Assembly (NCBI GenBank): GCA_000934385.1 | Contig: KN880927.1 | Span: 1-10,274 of the forward strand | DNA: 10,274 bases | From: Cylindrobasidium torrendii FP15055 ss-10 | Lineage: Eukaryota > Basidiomycota > Agaricomycetes > Agaricales > Physalacriaceae | Reading direction: 5' to 3' | Shown here: in pieces, positions 1 through 7,993 of the stretch | Layout: each line of letters opens with the position of its first letter | Numbering within the stretch: position 1 is the first letter of the stretch | The notes under the pieces: model-generated | Databases searched by the model: none | What the model saw: only the letters and a program-made list of their open reading frames with translations | What the model was told of the DNA's origin: nothing | Program-made: the position numbers and the translations under genes

Positions 1-438
1 GAGAGGGATTGGATGAGGAGAGCGAAGGAAGAGGAGAGTAGAGAGAGAGACGGAACAAGAAGGGAAATCGAACATCCAGAGAGGACATTCCCACACCGAG
101 TGTGGAACAAGCACTCGCTGTGCATCAAGCATTCCCTCGCGGTGAGGGAGGGTCCCCAACGCTCGAGATGGCGACTGTGTCACCGAATATCCTGAATTCA
201 TCATCTTGTACTTTGGTCATAATGACACGCTTTTCACCAAAAAAAAAGTCCTGGAGGAAGTAGTCCAATCATAAGTTGATTCTGTACTGCAGTGAAAGCT
301 CGGTGAATTACAGGGTGACTAGAGAAGTACAAAGAAAGCATAGCCAATATAGATGTCTACAATGGCCAAAGCACCAAATAGGCAAGACACGGAAGGTAGC
401 GATGTGGATAGCGTGAAGAGTGGAAAATAGAAGGTGTA
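1..438. other. No gene seen; purine-rich tract at left edge
   Basis: No supported gene. Positions 1-66 are strongly purine-rich on the plus strand, with GA/GAGA runs. A nine-A run lies near 239-247. The short open frame at 13-195 runs through the purine tract and its composition (R/E-rich) follows from it, so it is not called. This stretch lies downstream of the minus-strand gene ending at 439, so it probably includes that gene's 3' flank. I see no convincing polyadenylation signal. Confidence 0.5.
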
Positions 439-1472
439 TTACTGCGCCACTCTTCTTCGTTCTGCTCTTGTCCTCGGTGCATGAGAAGTTGGACAGATCG
501 CTTTGGCCACGCTGCGAGGGTCCATCCGGTGCTCTCTGGTCTTCTTTGTGCGCATGTTCCGCTTCGGAAGACGAGGCTCGTCGTCCGACGAGCGCGGTGA
601 CTCGTCTGATGCAGGGCACTGGCGCGGCCGTTTCCTGTGTTTGTGATTGGAGGGTGACGTCAAAATTTCGCACGGGGACAGGGACGACGACACCATAGAT
701 GAGTCGAACGCTGGTGATGGCACCTCCAGAAGTGTGGGCGAAGACGCCCCGATGGTGAAGTGGTGGGGTGGGAACGTGCGATGGATCATGTAATTGATGC
801 GATGAATTGGATGAGAGGAGTCCCGACGGAAGGCGCTCTCTGCAGCTATGGCCGCAATCCAAGGACTAGCAGGTAGCGAAAAAGAGGGCATGTTAGGGAA
901 GGGGGCCGTGTGTGCTGTGACATGTCCTGTGATAGGATGGCGCGTGTAGAGAGTCTTGCGGACTTTACTGAGGTCTAGTGTGTACACGCAAGGATTGGGA
1001 TTGGAATCCGGAACCTGATGTACATTAGGCGCAAGCTGGAGCATAGGGCAGTTTTGGTGACGCACATTGCAGAAGAGAACGCGTTCATTGGTGGGGCAGG
1101 ACAAATTGTGTTGAGCAGCTCTGAGGACGTTTTCACAAAGATGCTGTCCAGGGATAAACCATGTAACATCGCGTTGAAGGTAATCTAGCATGCGGGGTTG
1201 CACTGTTTCATCTGTCAGTAAATTCATACAGTAACACAGGCTAAAGCAGACCTTCGATGGCATTGTCTGTGCAGAATAGATTCTCACGCAGGTCCCCGAA
1301 CCTGATTCCAAGCATATACTCCACTCGAAATAGCTGGACGACGTTAGCCATGCGGCTCTACGCTGCGTTAAAAGCTTACTAAACCATCCGCATTGCTCAG
1401 GAGAGGATAAAGAAGCGGATCTTCGAATATTGGACACGTCGATATGTCTTGCGAGCGATAGAGAGTCTGCAT
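439..1472 (-). CDS. Three-exon gene, protein of unknown function (315 aa)
   Basis: My model joins exons 1472-1380, 1333-1252 and 1211-439. Intron 1 (1334-1379, 46 nt) has a GTAAGC donor, a CTAAC branch site and a CCAG acceptor. Intron 2 (1212-1251, 40 nt) has a weaker GTCTGC donor and CTGACAG end. Phases agree at both joins and the 315-residue product has no stop. It starts MQTLYRSQD. The middle is mixed hydrophobic/polar with many Cys and His, including WFIPGQHLCENVLRAAQ. The last about 90 residues are Ser/Pro-rich, then highly basic (RKRP, PKRNMRTKK, RAERRR), which could be nuclear targeting or disorder. I see no signal peptide or membrane helix and recognise no family. Alternative: exon 3's frame is open unspliced from 1560, so a form starting at Met 1263 (274 aa) is possible. 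The splice model is preferred because exons 1 and 2 read as plausible protein in phase. Upstream lies a tandem repeat. Confidence 0.55.
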
Positions 1473-1574
1473 GTTGAGGATGGTCGTGGTTGCAAGGCAA
1501 GAGGTAATTGTGATCGGAATCGGTCCGTACCGGCCCTTGGCTTAGAGTTTGGCCGTGCACAGGCCGTGCAGCAG

Positions 1575-1652
1575 GGACCTCAGCTGGACCTCAGCTGGAC
1601 CTCAGGCCTCAGGCCTCAGGCCTCAAGGCCTCAAGCTCAAGGCTCAGGCCTT
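1575..1652. repeat. Short tandem repeat, CCTCAG/AGGCCTC units
   Basis: Two perfect 11-bp units GGACCTCAGCT (1575-1585 and 1586-1596) run into a third partial copy. This is followed by 7-bp AGGCCTC units at 1604, 1611 and 1618 and one more at 1626 after a 1-bp slip, then degraded CTCAAGG/CTCAGGC/TTCAGGC variants. It lies about 100 bp upstream of the minus-strand start at 1472, in its likely 5' flank. The frame across it (1449-1694, plus) is an artefact of the repeat. Confidence 0.85.
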
Positions 1653-1656
1653 CAGG

Positions 1657-2300
1657 CTTCACTAGACAGATTGCACGATTTGGTAATGATTTAGAAAGCA
1701 TCAAAACTCTGAGTTTGGTATAAATTTTGTATGAATTTTTTCTGGTACAAATTGATAACCAGATATGGAATTTCTAAAACGTTTTGTGGGCCTCAAATCT
1801 TAGAATTTTGCAGGCTCGGTCCGGATTTCTGGATATCCGAGGTCCGAATTAGGATTGAATCGGACCATCCTTCTCAATCCGGACAACATTCATCCTCATC
1901 CGTCCGGATGTGTAGACTAAATCCGGATCGGCCCTTCGTCCCGAAGGGCCGATCCGCCTAAGGCTTTTAGGGATCTCTTAAATGGGACGTGAATAAAGGA
2001 CACCGTCGTTGTCGATGGCGATGCCGAAAAAAGCACTTGGTATGCTTGCGGGAAGAATTAAGAAAGTCTGAAATACAATATATTTTGAATTGACACATTT
2101 GCGCCGAACGCACGACCGAGAATCAAACGCGATGCTCGGTTATTCATAAGCGTTGTCATCCACAGCGACCCTTCGACAATGCGGACCCAGCGCTGACTTG
2201 CCCAGTCGCAGCACAACAATGTCTATGCACAGTCAGAACAACACGCGACGCGCGCACAAGAAACGTACTTTGCCACTACTTCCGCCGCACTCAGACGATC
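1657..2300. other. Intergenic stretch, AT-rich then TCCGGAT-motif cluster
   Basis: No supported gene. About 1680-1810 is AT-rich. From 1820 to 1956 the hexamer TCCGGA or its variants recur: TCCGGAT at 1820, GGATATCCG at 1831, ATCCGGAC at 1877, TCCGGATG at 1903 and ATCCGGATCGG at 1921. The plus-strand frame 1731-1961 runs through these repeats and is not protein-like. From 1960 to 2300 I see nothing specific. Confidence 0.55.
1897..1956. repeat. Two adjacent hairpins, one with a perfect 15-bp stem
   Basis: The larger hairpin has arms 1924-1938 (CGGATCGGCCCTTCG) and 1942-1956, perfectly complementary, with a 3-nt loop. A smaller one has a 6-bp stem, CATCCG (1897-1902) and CGGATG (1905-1910), with a 2-nt loop. 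Both sit at the right end of the TCCGGAT motif cluster. No T-run follows, so it is not a bacterial-type terminator, and the setting looks eukaryotic. It could be a terminal structure of a small nonautonomous repeat or a foldback element, but I see no matching left end or target-site duplication. Confidence 0.75.
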
Positions 2301-2726
2301 TCCCCTCTAGTTGATTCGGACATCAAGCACTGCCAGCAGCATCCGCGCCTCTGACGTCTTCCCTGTATCCCCGAACCTGCCATTCCCGGTGGTCATGTCA
2401 CACTCGGAAGATAGTCGAAGAGCGTGGTACCATCGACGAGCTAGTCGGGCATGTCTCCGTTCCGTTGAGAACGTAGATGCAGGGCGGAAAGTCCAGCTAC
2501 ATCCAGCATTCCCACCTCCGAATCCCTATGCACCATCTACGATGCACAACCTTCTACAGGTACTGAGCTTTGTAGTCTGCCTACAATCAGAACAGCACAA
2601 GCGTCATGCAGAAGAGATGTATAGGTTGGGATAACAGGTACCGAGCCCGGACGCCCTCTCTTCCTGCCCCTTGCGCATGTCCATCTTATTCACCCCGGCA
2701 GACGGATTCTTCCCTATGTCCGGACC

Positions 2727-3032
2727 CTACCCAGGGCTCGCGATATCCAGCAGTTCGTCCTTGCTGCCGTTCGCCAAAGTGCCGAATTTGCCATCGACGA
2801 GCAAGTTGGGATAGAGGGCGGTGATCTCATAGAAGGCATCGACTTGATGAACCAACTCCTCTGGATGAATCGAACACCAAGCAACAAGCCCGCCTCCGCC
2901 CTCGTGTCCGTGCAACAAAGCACTGTTCCCAGCACGAAAACGATCCCATGTCTTGAGCCCAAGGACCGGGAGGTAGTCGAGTAGATCTGTTCGACGGCGA
3001 TGCAGCCCCAGCACCGGACAGCCAAGCCACAT
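2727..3032 (-). pseudogene. Exon-like coding patch, unidentified
   Basis: An open minus-strand frame of about 100 codons. Its final third has clearly biased codons: over the 36 codons reading DAFYEITALYPNLLVDGKF to DIASP I count 27 ending in G or C. It ends at a stop overlapping a possible GTAGGG donor, so it may be an internal exon. No family is recognised. The plus strand is also open over about 2637-2979 in one frame, reached in phase from an upstream piece across a possible intron (2560-2637), which makes the strand uncertain. I favour minus because of the codon bias and because the neighbouring coding signal is on that strand. It could be a 3' exon of the F-box-like locus to its right, or a separate relic. 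Confidence 0.3.
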
Positions 3033-3172
3033 TCAGCTTTTGTGTATGCGCGTCCTCCTAATGTTCTATTCGCGCCAGAGGATCTATACCTGCTGACAGT
3101 CAGAACAGTAGATGGACCATGCATTGGGAACCGCACTCGATTGATGCACCAATGGATGGCCCTGCATCCCCA

Positions 3173-4046
3173 TCATGCAGACACCATCGACATATCGACC
3201 CTCAAGGAAGCTCCAACCCTTCGCCGCGTCCTCGTCCACTGCTCAGTAGTCCCTCGTCCAGCACTCGCGCGACACGGGTACGGCCATTCAGGAACTCCGC
3301 ATCGAATAGACCGCCGCCCACGGGTATCCACCACCGGCGCGTAGGACGCGATAGCAGCTGAGATACTCTTGAACATAGCATCCACGAGCTGGACCTCTCC
3401 GGACAACGGAATTTCTATCGGTGTGCGCGCCTTCATCCTCTGGTACACCCGACGCGTTCGCTTTAGCCCCAGATGTCACCCTAAGTCTCGAGAAGGTAGC
3501 TTCCAGCGTTGAGCTAGCCCCCAATGACAGCATGGACACCAGGGCTTCAAGTTGTATGTTGTCATGCTCGAGGCCGTCAGCGCGTTGATCAAATATGGTC
3601 CACTCCTCGATGACCAAGGGGTCGACTGCCGACTGGCTCCAGCGCTAGGCAACAGGCGAAGGTCAAAAGCTCTGCGTTTGCCCCGAAAATCCCCCTGGTG
3701 GCTGGTTAGAGTGCATGATGAGCGAGGCGAAAGGGACTCACAGAAAGACGAACAGGCCAGGAATGGGAAACAAATGAGTAGGTAGTACGCGTCGAGTATC
3801 CATGCAATGCAATAGCATCGAGGGTGTCAGTGAGGTAGTGCGGTCAAAATCTGTGGAGGGTTGAGATACGGATTCGGCTAGGCCAGCACGAACTGACCTC
3901 GATAGGATGGCGCGAGATGTTGGGTAAGACTCCGCGGCTCGATGGGAAAGACGCGCGCATGTTCCTCGTCCTTCCGCCCGAGGAGACGCCGGACTAACAT
4001 GCTGCAGTATGAGGCGATAGACTTCCAAGGACAAATTAGCACGCAT
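3173..4046 (-). pseudogene. Probable degenerate F-box-like protein gene
   Basis: The first frame starts at Met 4046 with MRANLSLEVYRLILQHV, which resembles the first helix of basidiomycete F-box proteins (L-x-x-E-V-Y-R-L-I-L-x-H). F-box proteins recruit substrates to SCF ubiquitin ligases. Exon 4046-3742 joins across a good intron (3695-3741, 47 nt: GTGAGT, CTAAC, ACCAG) to a frame reading GIFGANAELLTFACCLALEP, which then stops. A second frame opens after a good acceptor at 3645 (exon 3644-3480), and joins in phase over intron 3440-3479 (40 nt) to 3439-3173. This contains LEALVSMLSLGASSTLEATF, a leucine-rich run that would suit an LRR-like part. The two halves do not join without a frame break near 3600-3644. 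The second half of the F-box motif is not recognisable. Hence a broken gene is likelier than an intact one; the family call rests on one helix and is weak. Confidence 0.3.
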
Positions 4047-4080
4047 AGCGGCTCGAATATCACGATTACACGCACCTATC

Positions 4081-4515
4081 TCATCCCAAAGATAAGTCCT
4101 TAGACACAAATCCAGTCATCCTTCGCGATTTCGCAGTGTGTTCGACATCCTGAGGTTCGCAGCCAAGTCGAGTCCGAACTTCCCTGAGGTTACAGGGTCG
4201 TCCCAGCGGGCCATTCCCGACAGTAGCGTATTTCAAGGTCGTCCGACGTGATTCAGGGAGTGGTATGGCAGAAAATAAAGCAAGCTGATCGTGGTGGAAA
4301 GGCAAGCGCTGCATGTGATCGTACTTCTGCACCTTCAACATGAATCCGCTACTCTCGTCGTCGAACTGGATCGTCCACTAGGGGAAGGTGAGCTTGTCGT
4401 TCGCTGGTTCGACGATGCTCGTCACCGCGCCGCATGCGTTCTGGACTTGCTGGCAGCCGTCGTCGAAGGAGTTTGCGGGCAGCGCTCTGTTGATCTCCTC
4501 CGTGCGTGTCCCGTG
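4081..4515 (-). pseudogene. Unidentified coding segment with one in-frame TAG
   Basis: One minus-strand frame is open from 4515 to 4081 except for TAG at 4378-4380. The part before it has strong coding bias: of the 41 codons from TEEINRALP to KLTFP, 35 end in G or C. The part just after (WTIQFDDESSGFMLKVQKY) is similarly biased, which fades after about 4300. Recognisable features: acidic/amphipathic, two Cys, no membrane helix, no family recognised. The TAG lies at the end of a pyrimidine run (TTCCCCTAG), so it may be a splice acceptor: a 48-nt intron with donor GTGACG at 4425 would keep the frame. Against this, the codon bias continues through the proposed intron, which suits a nonsense mutation in a former exon. 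A preceding exon may lie near 4619 (ATG). The frame on the other strand (4291-4629) is a shadow. Confidence 0.4.
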
Positions 4516-4726
4516 CTACCACATATCTTAGCCGAAAATGCACGTCGGATCAGTCGCATTCGGAGAGTAGAAACAATGTATTCATTGTCCTGTGAGCTGG
4601 ACATCTGGATTAGCCGCAAGATTCACTGATAAGAAGATGTGAGAACGCACAAAGATTCACACAGCGATGGACAGTCAAGCACTCACGTATCCACGCCTCA
4701 AGATCACAGCACGAAAGATATGTTTG

Positions 4727-5401
4727 TTACGGTATGCAGACGCGAATTTTGTGATAACGAACATGTAGCAGACGTGGATTAGCATTACTAGAATGAAAAG
4801 ATCCTTCCCGGCCTCCCGTATCTACATCTTGAGCAATTCGCTGGAGAGCAGTGTGCGACTCATCCTGTAGGAACGTCGCATCGGATTCGGCGACCATACC
4901 ACCGAAACCCAGTTCAAGTCTGGGTAGAAGTGGGCAGCAGCGACACAGATTTCGTCGGAGTCGTAGGCGCGAATCGTCCAGTGTTCCATTTTGCGCGCAT
5001 TTTTTGGGGGGGTGGGGCAGTCGTGTAAAACTTGGCGATTGTTGGAGGAGTGACGCGTATTCCTGCAAGAAGTTAGTTAGGGGAACACACGACAGTCACA
5101 AAACACGCACATAATGACAGTGAATGCAATCTCAACGTTGGTACCGCTGGGTGCGTCCTGCATCTTCGTGTGAACGAGCGCTACAACCATTCTACACTCC
5201 GCGAACGACACTCTCTTGTTGTTCAGGATGTAGCTCTCCATGCCCGGCAGAAATGTCACCTCCCCCTTCTACGGCTGTGGTGAGAAAGAGAAGGTTTCAA
5301 CGACAACCACGCACCTGATGAGCCAGCCTGGCTTTTTTGGCTCCTTCAAGACGTCCTCCATCTCCTCCCTCAAGAGCATTTCTTTTCGGACCCATAGTCA
5401 T
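4727..5401 (-). CDS. Four-exon gene model, unknown function (178 aa)
   Basis: Exons 5401-5315, 5268-5111, 5062-4909 and 4864-4727 join in consistent phase with no internal stop. Introns are 46, 48 and 44 nt. Intron 2 (5063-5110) is the best, with GTGCGT, a CTAAC branch and TTGCAG. Intron 1 (5269-5314) has GTGCGT but must use CCGTAG rather than the nearer CACAG, which would put a stop in frame. Intron 3 (4865-4908, GTTTCG..CTACAG) is weak; without it the protein would stop at 4822. The product begins MTMGPKRNALE. Exon 2 reads EVTFLPGMESYILNNK then FAECRMVVALV and GTNVEIAFTVI, faintly like the haem-binding loop and last strands of a fungal cytochrome P450, but the Cys ligand position would be Tyr and the spacing is two residues too long. 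I do not assign the family. The frame is open upstream to 5452. Confidence 0.35.
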
Positions 5402-5455
5402 CCCAGCGTGTGTTCGAACAAAGGATCTGAAGACGTTGTGGATGATGGTAGGTCA

Positions 5456-6054
5456 CGATCGAGAGCAATAAATGGGCTTTGCGATGTTGGGTTTACAATT
5501 GCCACGCAGCCCATGCGAGCAATCACCCATGCACCGTGCCTCTCTCGTTGAATTCAGCTCCCTACACAGTCGCGTAAGTCTTTGAGATTTATCATGTCTT
5601 CCCCGCATTATGGTGCTTTTACCTCCGTGGGCAGACTACCTCCGACGCGTCTGCTACAACCACCGAGCCATTCCGTCCATATCGGGATTCAATGTTGCTG
5701 GCAATCTGAACAAATGAGAAAGTCAGCTCAGCGCAGTTTTTCGACGGTCGTACCGCGCATTCGCTCCATTGTCGTGGCTCGAATCGACCGCCCTCTCTAC
5801 CTTGGCTTGTGCGCGACCGCGATCCGCCTGAGAACCTGCACGTAAAAGCCCCCTGGACCTGAGCAGGAAGTTCAGCACCACCAGAACTAGTCGACGTTCT
5901 CCGACTCGTCCAAGGCGTTGACAAACTCAGCTATTTTCCATCTCAACCGCAGAGCGGCACCACCAACTGCCGCGTCCTGAACAGACTACAAAACAAGACG
6001 TTGTTGGTCGCTGTGCAAGAGCGAGGTAGGGCATGGATATGCAGACACACCTAC
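5456..6054. other. No gene resolved between the helicase relic and the gene to its left
   Basis: This stretch lies downstream (minus strand) of the SKI2-like relic, where the rest of the arch and the C-terminal DSHCT domain would be expected. I could not recognise those domains. Short minus-strand open patches exist (5619-5924), with frames changing often, and the plus strand has one at 5582-5845, but none gives a family match or a consistent splice model. The most likely content is further, more heavily decayed helicase sequence or unrelated filler. Confidence 0.4.
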
Positions 6055-7245
6055 CACCAGCCGCGCTGTAGGTAGGCGACGAGGAGAGATTCGACGCTGG
6101 GTGGATCGCGGGACAGCGGGCTGAGGGTCGATGTCTTCAGAAAGAACGTCAATACGCTGTGTTTGACAACACAGAGATAAACTCACGGCGTCGTCTGCTC
6201 TTCGTCTCTTGGTCAACCGTTGCCAAGACGTAGTACACCTTCCCCTTATTGATCTTCCCTGCCTCAGCCGGTTGAACAGGCCCTGCCTTTAAAAGCAGTG
6301 CCAGGTTGTTTGTCTTGAAGTGCTATCAAGGTCAAATTGGTATCTCACGAACGCGCATCCCACGAACATGATCGCGAAGAACAATGACCTGGCCTCCAAG
6401 AAGCAAGTGCAGCCCAGGTCTTCGTACGGCCACAATTTCAATCATGGCACCCTTGCATGCAACGAGGGCCAAGGAGAAGTTGTAGTAGCGGTCGATGTCA
6501 GTAGTGCACTTTTCGCGATCGAGTCTAGCTGGTAGCCCCAGCTGCTTTTTGCTCTGCGAGCAGTATTAGATACGGCAAACTGGGTTTAGCAAAGCATTTT
6601 ACCCCGACGACCTCTATGCGGCCGCAGCCTCCAAGAGGCATTCTCCGACAAACTACGCTTGCAGGAGGTTAAGTAACATGTTATGCACGAGCCTGAGCTG
6701 TGAGGACGGATTTCCGGGTACACCAGGAATCATAATATTCAACGCTCCGACTTCAGGCAGCGAGTCACAGACTACCAGGATGACCGCGCCCGCCGGATCC
6801 AGTCCTCGACGACCTGCCGTTTGTGTGTATTCTCTAGGAATGATATCCATGAAGCCCTTCCCATCGTGTTTGCGCATACTGGAGAAGACAACCCAGTGAG
6901 TGGGCATGTTTACACCCTAGCAAACGGTCGATGAGTACTAGTTAGCCGAGGGGAAGCCTAGCTCACCATAGCAAAGGTCTCTGTCACAAACAACATCTCG
7001 ACAAGACCATCGAGCAAAAAGAATTTCCGGAGGTACCTTGACAAGGGGTAAAAGACTGCCATGGCAAACACCAATACCGCGAATGCGCAGGTCTAGCATC
7101 CGAGTAATCAGCCTTTTATCGGAGCCTGTCCTCTGTCAGTCTGACGAGTTGAACAAACGAGGGAGGGAAAATACCTTCTAAGCGCGAGAGCCTTCTTGCT
7201 GGTAACATACATGTCGCTTTGCTCGCCGGATGTACACAAGTCTGC
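6055..7245 (-). pseudogene. SKI2: SKI2-like RNA helicase pseudogene, truncated at both ends
   Basis: SKI2 is the DExH helicase of the cytoplasmic Ski complex, which feeds RNA into the exosome. Read on the minus strand, pieces follow family order: ADLCTSGEQSDMY (from 7245); RGIGVCHGSLLPLVK and EILFAR; GLVEMLFVTETFAMGVNMP (motif V); VVFSSMRKHDGKGFMDIIP; YTQTAGRRGLD (motif VI); LRLVHNMLLNLL; KRSLSENAS (winged helix); REKCTTDIDRYYNFSLALV; HLLLGGQVIVLRD; HFKTNNLALLLKAG; KGKVYYVLATVDQETK (arch). RKHDG and GRRGLDP..E wording favours Ski2 over Mtr4. Introns: 7133-7174, 6917-6966, 6554-6602, 6323-6367, 6135-6186 (42-52 nt). Damage: a frame change around the first intron, an extra T at 7009, motif VI missing three residues, a stop at 6653-6655 where about 11 residues are lost, and further frame slips near 6603 and 6100. 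The first RecA domain (Walker A, DExH) and the C-terminal domain are absent. Not functional as a helicase. Confidence 0.85.
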
Positions 7246-7469
7246 TTATGCGTCGTGTTCAATCCTTCTATTATCGGCGGTAGCTGATCAGCTCCACCTC
7301 CAATACGTGAATATTTGCCCCAGCTACGATATCGTATACAAGCACTTGAAGAAAGATGCACGACAATAAGCATGATACTCGACTGTTGCGTATGAAGAAA
7401 GTAACCCTATACACGAAAGAGCACCGGCCATGGCATATGCCTACGCGTAAGCCAAGTTGGTGAGGGGAG

Positions 7470-7859
7470 CGGGAGAGCGCTTGAACATGCCAATAAAGTT
7501 GAGCTATGACTCCGCCTCGAAATCACAAAAGCGCGCGCGCTTGCAACCAGGCTTCTTTAACCCTTTGCCTACGATACGCCCGAGCGCTCCAATGCGACGA
7601 GCAGGATACCACAGCGGCCCAAGCGAAGAGCGGACTTCTTCCGGGTGTTGTATTCGCTCAGCGTACCCCCAATGATACTGCTGCTTAGACCGAGGGCAAC
7701 GTAAGTAAGTGATATCTGGAGACAGGCCTCTGAAACGCACCGGAGGACAAAGTGAAGGGTAGACTTCTTCTGGATCCTGTAATCGTTCAGCTTACGGCTG
7801 TCCTCGAGCTGCTTTCCGGCGGAAATCGAGCGTTGCTGGTCCGAGGCGATGTTAGGTCC
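7470..7859 (-). pseudogene. Decayed polyubiquitin relic (tandem ubiquitin units)
   Basis: Frame 7859-7740 (minus) contains [19 protein letters not shown] followed by KSTLHFVLR. Aligned to ubiquitin residues 39-72 I count 26 of 34 identical, keeping Ile44, Lys48, Lys63, His68 and Val70. It then reads Cys-Val instead of the LRGG end. A second unit follows at 7670-7608: [15 protein letters not shown], matching residues 55-69, with its KQLEDG part just before in another frame (about 7690, one extra base). The two equivalent Tyr59 codons are 129 bp apart, against 228 for intact tandem units, so about 99 bp are lost between them. Downstream, around 7540-7470, FEAES and an ATTGGCATGTTCAAG stretch faintly resemble the LEVES..IDNVK part of a third unit; this is tentative. 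The residues before 39 of the first unit are not readable. Polyubiquitin normally supplies ubiquitin monomers under stress; this copy cannot be processed. Confidence 0.85.
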
Positions 7860-7993
7860 AGTGTGCGGTGCGATTGCTCCTTCTCTCCATCCTCACGGGA
7901 TCCACCCCTCCTCGAGGCCATGCAGCTGTTGAGCTAGTTGGCCTGGCGAATGGATTTGTTAATTGAAATTCGAAGGGCAAGCGTTGACGAACC

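Noticed and set aside
420..698. Plus-strand open frame of 92 codons
   Set aside because: It lies opposite exon 3 of the 439-1472 minus-strand gene, which has a much longer frame and consistent splice sites.
308..862. Minus-strand frame of 184 codons overlapping the end of the 439-1472 gene
   Set aside because: It overlaps exon 3 in a different frame and runs past its stop; no splice or family support.
1924..1956. Bacterial intrinsic terminator
   Set aside because: The stem is strong but no T-run follows and the window is eukaryotic by its introns and protein families.
2311..2634. Plus-strand frame of 107 codons, possibly spliced into 2637-2979
   Set aside because: A plausible intron (2560-2637) exists and one frame stays open, but upstream stops break the model and codon bias favours the minus strand at 2727-2840. 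Left as an unresolved alternative.
4291..4629. Plus-strand frame of 112 codons, hydrophobic
   Set aside because: It lies opposite the minus-strand frame 4081-4515, whose third codon positions are 85% G/C; the plus reading is its shadow.
6055..7245. Assignment of the helicase relic to MTR4 (nuclear TRAMP helicase)
   Set aside because: Wording after motif V (FSSMRKHDG, IIPREY) and after motif VI (GLDP, then LPE) fits the Ski2 branch better than the Mtr4 branch.
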